NCBI GenBank assembly: GCA_021846045.1
Contig: JAJZCM010000001.1
Coordinates: forward strand, 1-54,456
Origin: a bacterium
GTDB lineage: Bacteria; Elusimicrobiota; Elusimicrobia; UBA1565; UBA9628
Length of the DNA stretch: 54,456 nt
Direction: 5' to 3'
Positions within the stretch are counted from its first letter, which is position 1, and each line of letters begins with the position of its first letter. Positions 9,829-16,980 of the stretch are shown here, piece after piece. The position numbers and the translations under genes are program-made. Under the pieces are notes generated by a model. That model was not told where the DNA came from. It made no database searches and saw only the letters and a list, made by a program, of their open reading frames with translations.

Positions 9829-11085
9829 ATGATGGGGAAACAAAGACATCCGGAAAGTTTGATGATGACGCAGGGCTATCGACCTGAGTGGTCCGAGGGT
9901 TCCTTGAAATGTCCGATTTTTCAGACATCGACTTTCGTCTTTAAAAACGCGAAATCAGGCCAGTCTTTCTTTGAGTTGGCCTATGGACTGCGTTCTAAAA
10001 AATCAAAAGAAAGCCCGGGGCTGATTTATAGCCGCATCAACAATCCCGACTTGGAGATTCTGGAGTCCAGGCTTTGTTTGTGGGACGAGGCCGATGCCGC
10101 CGCGGTTTTTTCCAGCGGCATGGCGGCGATTACGACGACCATCTTTGAGCTTTGTTCTCCCGGGGATGTCATTCTCTACAGCGAGCCTCTTTACGGAGGA
10201 ACGGCGCATTTCTTTGAAAAAATTTTGCCTCGGTTCTCAATCAAGGCGGTTCCGTTTCCCGCGGCCTTGGGCCCTGCGAAAGCGATTAAAAAACTAGATC
10301 ACGCGGGCAGTAAGAAGAAGGTGAGGCTTATTTTCATTGAAACTCCGGCAAACCCCACCAACGATTTGGTGGATATCTCCGCCTGCGTTGAATTCGCGCG
10401 GGAATTCTCCAGTTCAAAGAGTAAGACGGTGGTCGCGGTCGATAATACGTTCATGGGGCCTTTGTGGCAAAAACCTCTTTCTTTGGGCGCGGATTTAGTT
10501 TTGTATTCCGCGACGAAATTCTTGGGCGGACATAGCGATTTGATCGCCGGAGTTTGCCTAGGAAACAAAGAGCTCGTTGAGCGAGTGCGGGGCTTGCGCG
10601 CGTTTTTTGGATGCATGGCGGACGCCTGGACCGGCTGGCTTCTGCTCCGGAGTTTGGAGACGCTTAAAATCAGAATGACCGAGCAGTCTCAAAATGCCTC
10701 CCGCGTGGCGGAGCGCCTTTTGAATTTTCCAGAAGTCGAGCGCGTCTATTACCCAAGCTTATGGCCCAGCGATACTCCTCAAGGGCGCCTTTACGCCTCC
10801 CAGTGTCTGGGCCCCGGTTCGATGATATCTTTCGATATCAAGGGCGGGCGAACACAGGCGTTTAAATTTTTGGACCATCTTAAGCTCATCAAGCTTGCCG
10901 TCAGCCTTGGGGGGACGGAGTCCTTGGCCCAGCATCCCGCGACGATGACCCATGTTGATTTGGGGGATGCGGCTCGCCGGCGGTTGGGAATTGGAGAAAA
11001 GATGATTCGCCTTTCCATCGGCGTTGAAAATTATTCCGATATATTGTCGGACATCAAGGATGCGCTACGGGCGGCCATGCGATAA
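9829..11085 (+). CDS. Cys/Met-metabolism PLP-dependent enzyme (methionine gamma-lyase-like)
   Basis: A 418-residue fold-type I PLP enzyme of the Cys/Met metabolism family. The PLP-binding stretch SSGMAAITTT is near residue 90, FIETPANPT near 170, VAVDNTFMGPLW near 203, and the Schiff-base lysine lies in YSATKFLGGHSD near 225. The C-terminal SLGGTESLAQHPATMTH is typical of gamma-lyases and gamma-synthases. The family handles cystathionine, homocysteine, methionine or O-acyl-homoserine, and sequence alone does not decide which. Length is normal for the family. An insertion near residues 50-60 (LRSKKSKESPG) is longer than usual. ATG 9829 is preceded by AGGGGG at good spacing. The gene is monocistronic and convergent with the next gene. 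Confidence 0.9.
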   Translation: MMGKQRHPESLMMTQGYRPEWSEGSLKCPIFQTSTFVFKNAKSGQSFFELAYGLRSKKSKESPGLIYSRINNPDLEILESRLCLWDEADAAAVFSSGMAAITTTIFELCSPGDVILYSEPLYGGTAHFFEKILPRFSIKAVPFPAALGPAKAIKKLDHAGSKKKVRLIFIETPANPTNDLVDISACVEFAREFSSSKSKTVVAVDNTFMGPLWQKPLSLGADLVLYSATKFLGGHSDLIAGVCLGNKELVERVRGLRAFFGCMADAWTGWLLLRSLETLKIRMTEQSQNASRVAERLLNFPEVERVYYPSLWPSDTPQGRLYASQCLGPGSMISFDIKGGRTQAFKFLDHLKLIKLAVSLGGTESLAQHPATMTHVDLGDAARRRLGIGEKMIRLSIGVENYSDILSDIKDALRAAMR

Positions 11086-11088
11086 AAT

Positions 11089-12174
11089 TTAGCGAGATTT
11101 TTTTGGTTTCCGATAATGAAATGTGAAGTAGGCGGCCAGCACGGTCAAGACGAGCGCGAGTATTAATTCTGCTTTTGAGGGAAAAGCGTTCTTCGATGCC
11201 TTGAGCCTTGGAGTTTCTTTAAGAAGTCTTTCAATGACCGAGGGGCCGGGGGTCAGACTTTTAAAAACGGCGATGATCAATTCTTCGCTTCGGGGTCCTT
11301 CGGCCGAGACCTCATAGCTCCAGTAACACCATGGCATATATCCCAGGGCCTTGGCATTGAGCGCCCCTTCGCCTTTAACGCCGGCTGAAAGATAAATCAA
11401 CTCGGGCCCGGCCGGAGTCGTTAGGTTTTTCTCCGGAGAAATCAGCCACCGGTCAATGGATGAAAGAGATTTAAAATTTTTCTTTAAGATTTCGGATGCG
11501 TCCGTGGGGGAAGGCGTTTCTTGCGGGCTGAGTTTCTTAATGGAAAGGCTCGATCCTAGTCCCGATACGGAAAAGACAAGGCCGCTATTTCTTTCGGAAG
11601 AAGAGATGTCTTGAGGATGGAAGTTGTCCGGGAGTTGAAATAAAAGTTGCCCGTCAACGCTGGTAGTTTGCGGGGAGCTTTCAATTTCCGAAGGAGAAGT
11701 CCTGATTGATCTTAGGATCGAGTGGAGGGTAAGTTCCGGGATGGCGCTATTGATAAGGGCCAGATAATTTTTGTTTCCGTCGCTTACGACGGATAAAATC
11801 AGACGCGGCTTTCCATCGGCCTTTGCGCTGAGAGAGAGGGCTTTAATTCCATTGTTGAAATGAACTTCCCGCAGTTGCGATCCGAGGTCTAAGGGTATTC
11901 CCGTCTTTTCTTCCAGCGAATTCAAGACATCAATAAGAAAGGAAAGAACGGCCGGATGGCTTTTGGCATCCATGGGCCTGAGCCGCGTCATGATAAAGGA
12001 ACTGCCTGATGGGCCCTTGAAAAAAGCTACGGTATCGGTAGAACTGTTTTGAATTGCCGCTTCGGTCCAAGCCGGCGGGGGAGGGACTGAAATATGCGCG
12101 AAGGCTCCGGCGCGGCTTAAAATAATCAGCGCTGCCGATAGAATTTTTATTTTCGCCGATTTCCGCATAGCCAA
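11089..12174 (-). CDS. Secreted, C-terminally anchored protein of unknown function
   Basis: A 361-residue protein that I do not recognise. It begins with a basic n-region (MAMRKSAKIK) and a hydrophobic stretch ending at AFA/HIS, a likely Sec signal peptide. Near its end is one membrane helix (AELILALVLTVLAAYFTF) followed by a basic tail, so most of the protein should lie outside the cytoplasm with the C-terminus inside. The body is Ser/Leu-rich with no catalytic motif that I can identify. It stops 3 bases after the convergent PLP-enzyme gene. It starts 81 bases before rpsF and is transcribed divergently from it. Confidence 0.65.
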   Translation of the reverse strand: MAMRKSAKIKILSAALIILSRAGAFAHISVPPPPAWTEAAIQNSSTDTVAFFKGPSGSSFIMTRLRPMDAKSHPAVLSFLIDVLNSLEEKTGIPLDLGSQLREVHFNNGIKALSLSAKADGKPRLILSVVSDGNKNYLALINSAIPELTLHSILRSIRTSPSEIESSPQTTSVDGQLLFQLPDNFHPQDISSSERNSGLVFSVSGLGSSLSIKKLSPQETPSPTDASEILKKNFKSLSSIDRWLISPEKNLTTPAGPELIYLSAGVKGEGALNAKALGYMPWCYWSYEVSAEGPRSEELIIAVFKSLTPGPSVIERLLKETPRLKASKNAFPSKAELILALVLTVLAAYFTFHYRKPKKSR

Positions 12175-12215
12175 ATCAGTTTACCATGCTTTTCATGGGT
12201 TTGTAAATTTTTCCC

Positions 12216-12245
12216 TGGACGCGGGCGTTTCCATTTTGCTATAGT
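12216..12245 (+). promoter_or_regulatory. Putative promoter of the rpsF-ssb-rpsR-rplI operon
   Basis: TGGACG (12216-12221), an 18 bp spacer, and the extended -10 TGCTATAGT ending at 12245. The rpsF ATG is at 12255, so the expected leader is only about 3 bases. No Shine-Dalgarno sequence precedes the ATG. Confidence 0.6.
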
Positions 12246-12254
12246 AAATTCCAT

Positions 12255-12620
12255 ATGGCAAACTACGAAACAGTATTTGTGCTTGCGCCGACTCTTTCAG
12301 AGGCGGAATTGGCGGGCTTTATTGATAAAACTCGACAGACGATTACAAAAGACGGGGGAGAGGTCGTGAGTTTTGAAACATGGGGGAGACGAAAACTCGC
12401 TCACCCCATCGGCAAAACTCGCGAGGGGGTGTATGCCTGCCTTAAATACAAAGCCCTGCCGCCCTTATTTAAAAAGATCTCCCAAGATTTCCGCTTGGAT
12501 GATCGAGTGATTCGGGAAATGACGACTTTGATGCGCGAGAAAAAATTGCGTGAGAAGAAAGTTCGCGTGCGCGATTCCCGTGAGTCCCACGTCCTGCCCG
12601 CGAAAGCCCCGGTTGCATGA
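12255..12620 (+). CDS. rpsF: 30S ribosomal protein S6
   Basis: A 121-residue S6 protein. MANYETVFVLAPTLSEAEL and WGRRKLAHPIGKTREGVY are the family signatures, followed by the FRLDDRVIREMTT segment. S6 binds 16S rRNA together with S18, which is encoded two genes later. This is the first gene of the conserved rpsF-ssb-rpsR-rplI cluster. Its end overlaps the ssb ATG by four bases (ATGA at 12617-12620), so ssb translation should be coupled to it. The basic C-terminal tail (LREKKVRVRDS) is longer than in E. coli relatives. Confidence 0.96.
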   Translation: MANYETVFVLAPTLSEAELAGFIDKTRQTITKDGGEVVSFETWGRRKLAHPIGKTREGVYACLKYKALPPLFKKISQDFRLDDRVIREMTTLMREKKLREKKVRVRDSRESHVLPAKAPVA

Positions 12621-13072
12621 CAAGTCTTCGCTTACCTGAGCAGAATCAAGTTTTCTTGATTGGCCGCTTAACCAAGGACCCGGAACTCCGTTATACTCCA
12701 AAAGGGATCGCCAATTGCCGTTTTCGCATCGCCGTTTCTCGTCGTTACAAAGATACGGTCAGCGGTGAATGGAAAGACGACGCGGCGTTCATTAACATCG
12801 TGACTTGGCGCCAAGCTGCGGAGAATTGCGGAAAACGGCTGCATAAAGGGGCTCCGGTTTCTGTCGAAGGCCGTTTGCGGAGCTATGAATACGAGGATAA
12901 AAACAGCGGGGGAGCCAAACGCAGTATGATTGAAGTGGAAGCCCGCCGTGTTCAGATTTTAGAAAAAGCGGAAGGCGCGCCTTCCGAGGAAGTTTCAGTG
13001 AAAGGCAGCGCCGCTTCGTCTGCCGATAATAGTTCCGGAGATGTGTCCGAAGATGAGGAGGTTCCTTTCTAA
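12617..13072 (+). CDS. ssb: Single-stranded DNA-binding protein
   Basis: A 151-residue SSB. The OB-fold (residues about 8-110) carries [20 protein letters not shown], then [11 protein letters not shown] and [19 protein letters not shown] flexible Gly/Ser/Ala linker follows. The last residues EDEEVPF form the acidic tip that recruits replication and repair partners, equivalent to the DDDIPF end in E. coli. It lies between S6 and S18 as in many bacteria. Its TAA overlaps the rpsR ATG (TAATG at 13070-13074). Confidence 0.96.
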   Translation: MTSLRLPEQNQVFLIGRLTKDPELRYTPKGIANCRFRIAVSRRYKDTVSGEWKDDAAFINIVTWRQAAENCGKRLHKGAPVSVEGRLRSYEYEDKNSGGAKRSMIEVEARRVQILEKAEGAPSEEVSVKGSAASSADNSSGDVSEDEEVPF

Positions 13073-13413
13073 TGACGCCCAATGAAGCCGTAAAATCTGA
13101 AGAAATGTCCGGAGATAAAGCTCTCCCTGCTGTAGAGACCGCCGGAGAGGCTGTTGCCGCTCCCGCGCGTCGCACCGACTCTTTTCGTCGCCGCACGCCT
13201 TATGCCACGAAAAAAAAGGTTTGTCGCTTTTGCGCGGAAAATGCTCATGAAATCGACTATAAGCAAATCCAGTTATTGAGGACTTTTATGTCCGATACGG
13301 GAAAGATTCTTTCCAGCCGCATCACCGGAACCTGCGCTTCGCACCAGAGGATTCTCTCCAAGATGATTAAGCGCGCGAGAAATCTTTCTTTGCTTCCATA
13401 CGTTGTGAAATAA
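13072..13413 (+). CDS. rpsR: 30S ribosomal protein S18 with N-terminal extension
   Basis: A 113-residue S18. The core (from about residue 48) is typical: [17 protein letters not shown], then [17 protein letters not shown] and the ending LSLLPYVVK. The CxxC plus later Cys may bind zinc. About 45 residues rich in Ala, Glu and Arg precede the core, whereas most S18 proteins are about 75 residues. No better internal start is obvious, and the overlap with the ssb stop supports this ATG. Confidence 0.95.
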   Translation: MTPNEAVKSEEMSGDKALPAVETAGEAVAAPARRTDSFRRRTPYATKKKVCRFCAENAHEIDYKQIQLLRTFMSDTGKILSSRITGTCASHQRILSKMIKRARNLSLLPYVVK

Positions 13414-13430
13414 AAGACGAGAGAATAAAC

Positions 13431-13877
13431 ATGAAAGTGATATTGAAAGACGATATTCTGCATTTAGGACGCGCGGGCGAAGTCAAGCAGGTTTCCATAG
13501 GATATGCCCGCAATTATCTTTTTCCCAGAGGAATGGCCGTTGAAGCGACTGAATCCTCTCTAAAAGGGTGGGAAAAAGGCCGGGCTAAGCGCGAGAAGAT
13601 TTTCGCTGAGAAGCTTGAGGAGTCTAAATCTTTGGCTCAAAAGTTATCGGAAGTCAGCTTGTCTTTCTCCCAGCCGGCCAGCCCAGAGGGACGTCTTTTC
13701 GGTTCTGTTGGAAAAACAGAAATCGTTAAAAGCCTTAAAACTTGCGGATACTCCGTTAAAAAAGAATCTGTGATGATCGACTCTCCGTTTAAGGCGACCG
13801 GTTCTTACGAAGTGCCTTTGAGGCTTTTGTCCGACGTTACGGCTAAGATTAAAGTCACCGTAACCGCGAGAGAATAG
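13431..13877 (+). CDS. rplI: 50S ribosomal protein L9
   Basis: A 148-residue L9. MKVILKDDILHLGRAGEVKQV followed by YARNYLFPRGMAVEAT is the signature N-terminal rRNA-binding domain. A long connecting helix (residues about 45-75) and the C-terminal domain with RLFGSVGKTEIVKSL follow. Length matches the family. In the usual arrangement dnaB comes next. Here a repeat, a dnaB 5' fragment and a three-gene cassette lie between rplI and the intact dnaB. Confidence 0.96.
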   Translation: MKVILKDDILHLGRAGEVKQVSIGYARNYLFPRGMAVEATESSLKGWEKGRAKREKIFAEKLEESKSLAQKLSEVSLSFSQPASPEGRLFGSVGKTEIVKSLKTCGYSVKKESVMIDSPFKATGSYEVPLRLLSDVTAKIKVTVTARE

Positions 13878-13919
13878 TCCTCAGAGCTTAGCGCAGTGTC
13901 CCGTAAATTCATTTGCATT

Positions 13920-13982
13920 CGTCGCCCCGACGGAAGTCGGGGTCCAGACATCTTCTGGATTCTGGCTTTCGCCGGAATGACG
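13920..13982. repeat. Dispersed palindromic repeat (rplI-cassette interval)
   Basis: Two palindromic arms, ccccgacggaagtcgggg and attctggctttcgccggaat, are joined by a tccagacatctt spacer. It belongs to the same family as the copies at 26007, 46644 and 52576, but the GTAACT-type ends are not present. Together with the dnaB fragment it fills the 13878-14200 interval, which otherwise holds no gene. Confidence 0.8.
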
Positions 13983-14051
13983 ATGAGGCAAAAATAAAGA
14001 AGCGTTGGGGGCGCTGCATTAGTTTCGCCAACCGGCCGGGGTTTATTTTTT

Positions 14052-14204
14052 ATGGCTCAACTTGACGTCAATCTCCCGCCTCAAAACATAGAAGCCGAAG
14101 CGGCAGTTTTGGGTTCTATGCTGATTGAGCGCGGAGCGGTGGAAAAATATCGTTTCGATAAAATAGGCTTTGGGGTGGTTACCCTCGTATCGGAATATTC
14201 ATGA
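14052..14204 (+). pseudogene. Duplicated 5' fragment of dnaB fused to unrelated codons
   Basis: Starting with attttttATG, about 96 bases copy the start of dnaB at 16981. The encoded stretch MAQLDVNLPPQNIEAEAAVL runs on through GSMLIER, matching dnaB except for one Asn-to-Gly change. Other differences are third-position (gca/gcg, tct/tcg, att/atc, gtg/gtt). The frame then runs into unrelated sequence and stops at 14202-14204. The TGA overlaps the ATG of the AlaX-like gene (ATGA at 14201-14204), so this 50-codon remnant may serve as a translated leader. The silent differences argue for an origin in a related strain's dnaB, or an old duplication, not a recent exact copy. Confidence 0.8.
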
Positions 14205-15157
14205 GTTTATCAAATGTTAAGAGGAGTACATTAATTACCTTTCAGAACGGAGCGACTTCCGGCACATCAAAAGTGGTTGCCGCAAGAGAACTTGACCACG
14301 ACAGCAGAAAGGCATTGCTCCTCGTTGAAGAAACGCCTTTTCATCCTCTGGATTATGGGTGGCCCGACCAACCGCCTGATTCTGGAATAATAGTGATTAG
14401 GGGAGTCGCCCTTCCTGTCATAGACGCATGGGTGGGAGCGATGGACACTGCATCAGGGCAGCTGTATCTAGATAAAGACATCCCACTCAAAAAAGGGGGA
14501 ATCGATCTACTCTTCTTAGTCGCGCACATCGTGGTTTTTCCAGAAAAATTTCCAATTACGGAAATCTCAGGGGAGACGGCGGAGTTGCTGGTAGATTCCC
14601 AACGGCGTAAAAATCTGAGCGCGGCGCACTCTGCGTGCCATCTTATGGCTTTAGCGCTAAATAAATACGCCCGTAAGTTTTGGAAAAAAGAGGCCCCAAA
14701 GGACTCATTGGGGAACCCGGATACGGATCAACAGTCAATTCAGAGTTCAAAGATAACTGAAAAAGAGAGTCTTGATCATTATCGCTTTGGAAAATCGCTG
14801 AGGAAAGCAGGATTTGAAAGTCTTGTCCTAGTTGACCAGCTAAAAGATTTAGAATCATCTGTTAATGAGCAGTTGAGTATCTGGCTGAAATCCGGGTCAG
14901 AAATTTACATGGAAACTGCGGACTCAACCGCGACCATAGATTCGCGTAGGGCTTGGAGATGCCGCCTTCCTGATGGAGAAGTCAGCATTCCTTGTGGCGG
15001 CACCCATCTAAATTCTCTCCGAGAACTCAAGTCGGTCTCTGTCTCATTTGAGCCAGTTCCTGCTTGCCCAGAAATAAAAGCTCACACAGTTCCCATTCTT
15101 AATGAAGATTTGCATATGCCTTCGCTCATGGAGAATGACAGTGAAAATCGGCTTTGA
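14201..15157 (+). CDS. AlaX-like alanyl-tRNA editing-domain protein
   Basis: A 318-residue protein resembling free-standing alanyl-tRNA synthetase editing domains. The N-terminal part has VEETPFHPLDYGWPDQPPDSG, matching the AlaX substrate-pocket strand (usually TxFYPxGGGQPxDxG). The C-terminal SAD-type domain has all four predicted zinc ligands: HSACH (an HxxxH motif, about residues 148-152) and CGGTH (CxxxH, about residue 266). Such proteins hydrolyse mis-charged tRNA in trans. AlaX acts on Ser- or Gly-tRNA(Ala), and relatives protect producers of non-protein amino acids. It is the first gene of the inserted cassette, is coupled by ATGA to the dnaB fragment and overlaps the next gene by 23 bases. 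The substrate is unknown. Confidence 0.75.
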   Translation: MSLSNVKRSTLITFQNGATSGTSKVVAARELDHDSRKALLLVEETPFHPLDYGWPDQPPDSGIIVIRGVALPVIDAWVGAMDTASGQLYLDKDIPLKKGGIDLLFLVAHIVVFPEKFPITEISGETAELLVDSQRRKNLSAAHSACHLMALALNKYARKFWKKEAPKDSLGNPDTDQQSIQSSKITEKESLDHYRFGKSLRKAGFESLVLVDQLKDLESSVNEQLSIWLKSGSEIYMETADSTATIDSRRAWRCRLPDGEVSIPCGGTHLNSLRELKSVSVSFEPVPACPEIKAHTVPILNEDLHMPSLMENDSENRL

Positions 15158-15980
15158 CGAATCACATTCAGAGACTTGGACAATAGACTTAGCGAAGGCG
15201 GCGGAGATTAATCATTCTCTCCCTGAGTATCATTATTATGGTCATTTGGCAAAAATAATTGAGAAGTCAGCCCATGGTAAAATAAAGCGTTTGACTGAGT
15301 CTTGGTCGAGCATAACGCTTGATGCCATCGCTCATCCAGCAGATTCAACTATTGAAAGAGGTTGTGGCGGCATGTTCGTAATCGGAGAGTACAATATTTC
15401 GCACTGGGGCAGTAATATTAATGACGTCCTCGTGCCGTTCGGCATTACATTCAGTGATGATACGCTGAGTGTCGGGCAAAAAGATCCCAACTCTCATATC
15501 CTCGCCCGACATTTTCTATGTTCCAACGTAATAGAACATCAGGTTACAGATGGTGTAAGGAAAATCAGCTACCATCGAGGTTGCGCTGTGCGTGTCGATA
15601 CAAACCACGCGAACTCACTTATCCTTGCGCCACAAGGTCAATCGGTTTGTGCGGTGTCTTCCTACGGCAATGGAAACCCATACGATCCAAAGATGAAATA
15701 TGATCTAGATTTGATGGTGGGCCTTAATAAACAGGCAAAAGAGGCGCTAACGGAAATAAAATCTTCCGCGAATAAAGTAAAAAATTATGCGCGCTTGGAA
15801 GAAGGTGATCTTTTGATTATTGATAATCGAAAAAACGTTCATGGGAGCTCGCAATTTATTCCCAGATATGATGGGATGGCTCGCTGGCTTCAGCGGGTTT
15901 ATGTTGTGAGAGATATCGCGGCTTCCGAAGAAGAACGTGATAAATTAGAGCGCATTATTACGACGGAATTCGCAGTCTAA
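15135..15980 (+). CDS. Chimeric GATase-like/AsnO-type oxygenase C-terminal protein
   Basis: A 281-residue protein from ATG 15135; an upstream in-frame ATG at 15102 is less likely. Residues about 3-185 resemble a GATase-like (DUF4350-type) fold: KIGFDESHSE at the start, IAHPAD, then MFVIGEYNISHWGSNINDVL and an ILAPQG strand. The region between HPAD and GCGGMF looks about 20 residues shorter than expected. From YDPKMKYDLDLM onward (about 190-265) it resembles the C-terminus of asparagine-oxygenase/clavaminate-synthase-like Fe(II)/2-oxoglutarate enzymes: EEGDLLIIDNRKNVHG, then PRYDGMARWLQR. The distal iron His and the 2-oxoglutarate Arg are present but the HxD/E half of the iron site is missing. 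It may be an inactive in-frame fusion left by a deletion, or a genuinely new architecture. Confidence 0.55.
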   Translation: MTVKIGFDESHSETWTIDLAKAAEINHSLPEYHYYGHLAKIIEKSAHGKIKRLTESWSSITLDAIAHPADSTIERGCGGMFVIGEYNISHWGSNINDVLVPFGITFSDDTLSVGQKDPNSHILARHFLCSNVIEHQVTDGVRKISYHRGCAVRVDTNHANSLILAPQGQSVCAVSSYGNGNPYDPKMKYDLDLMVGLNKQAKEALTEIKSSANKVKNYARLEEGDLLIIDNRKNVHGSSQFIPRYDGMARWLQRVYVVRDIAASEEERDKLERIITTEFAV

Positions 15981-16001
15981 ATAAAATTGGAGGAATCAAT
16001 C

Positions 16002-16853
16002 TTGTCTCGCCGTTCCTACGCTGAGTTCTATCTCTTTCTTGCCACTTTTGTTTGGGGCGGGACTTTTCTCGTCGTCAAGAAAGGGTTATTGGATGTTTCT
16101 CCTTTGCTCTTGGTTGCCCTTCGGTTTTCAATTGCCTCGATTCTCCTGCTTTTAATTTCGCCCAGATGCGCGCTCAACGCGAATCGCCAAACTCTTTTTC
16201 AAAGCGCTCGGTTAGGTCTATTCCTTTTCTTGGGGTTTGCCGCGCAAACTATAGGACTTGTCTATACGACGCCTTCTCGCTCCGCCTTCATTACAGGGAC
16301 TATGGTGATCTTCACTCCTATTTTTCAGGCCATTTTTGACAAAGAGAGTCTCAAACGCGCTACTATTATCGGTATTTGCGTTATTATGGTCGGCCTTTGG
16401 CTCCTCACTTCGCCCAGAGGTGAGGGATTAAACCGCGGGGACATCTTGACTTTATTATGCGCTATGCTTTTCGGCTGGTATACCATCGATCTCAGCCGAG
16501 TTACGTCGTCGGCGGATATGATAGGTCAGATCACATTTCTCCAAATGGCGGCCACGGCTCTTTTTGCATGGATTAGTCTTCCGATGATTGAAACTCCTTT
16601 TATCCGCTGGACGCCGGCCGCTTGCGGCGCGCTCGCCTACACTGCGATTCCGGCGACCCTTATTACCACCGCTCTACAAACTCGATTCCAGCGGGACACT
16701 TCTCCGACTCGCGCTGCCGTTATCTTTACGATGGAACCCGTTTGGGCTTCAGCGTTGAGTTCTCTTGTTTTAGGAGAACGTCTCGGCTTGACAGAACTGG
16801 CGGGGGGAGGGCTCATTGTTTTTGGCATTCTTTTTTCCGAATTTCAACGGTGA
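16002..16853 (+). CDS. EamA/DMT-family exporter
   Basis: A roughly 283-residue membrane protein with about ten hydrophobic segments and two EamA repeats. The first starts FATFVWGGTFLVVKK-like (about residues 12-27). The second ends in IFTMEPVWASALSSLVLGER, the classic end of an EamA domain. The family exports amino acids, purines or drugs. I place the start at TTG 16002 because GGAGGA (15989-15994) precedes it by 7 bases; the in-frame TTG at 15987 overlaps that ribosome-binding site. As third gene of the cassette it could export the product that the AlaX-like protein guards against, which is inference. Confidence 0.85.
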   Translation: MSRRSYAEFYLFLATFVWGGTFLVVKKGLLDVSPLLLVALRFSIASILLLLISPRCALNANRQTLFQSARLGLFLFLGFAAQTIGLVYTTPSRSAFITGTMVIFTPIFQAIFDKESLKRATIIGICVIMVGLWLLTSPRGEGLNRGDILTLLCAMLFGWYTIDLSRVTSSADMIGQITFLQMAATALFAWISLPMIETPFIRWTPAACGALAYTAIPATLITTALQTRFQRDTSPTRAAVIFTMEPVWASALSSLVLGERLGLTELAGGGLIVFGILFSEFQR

Positions 16854-16897
16854 GATAAGACCTGTTCAATTTTGGGATAGGATATTCTCCCACAATG

Positions 16898-16928
16898 GAG
16901 GAAGGAATTTTGAGATGACCCCTTCCTC
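16898..16928. repeat. Inverted repeat before intact dnaB
   Basis: GAGGAAGG (16898-16905) and CCTTCCTC (16921-16928) are exact 8-base inverted arms around a 15-base loop, in the 127-base gap between the EamA gene and dnaB. An A-run follows on the plus strand and no T-run, so it does not look like an intrinsic terminator. A regulatory or cassette-end role is possible. Confidence 0.4.
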
Positions 16929-16980
16929 AAAAAACGAAAAGTCGCGAGTGAGTAGTTTGGGGTTCACCTAGGAATTTTTT

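Noticed and set aside
9512-9928. 138-residue minus ORF spanning the moxR start
   Set aside because: It overlaps both the moxR frame and the PLP-enzyme start in another frame and has no domain.
16898-16928. Intrinsic terminator after the EamA gene
   Set aside because: The stem is followed by A residues on the transcribed strand and no T-run.
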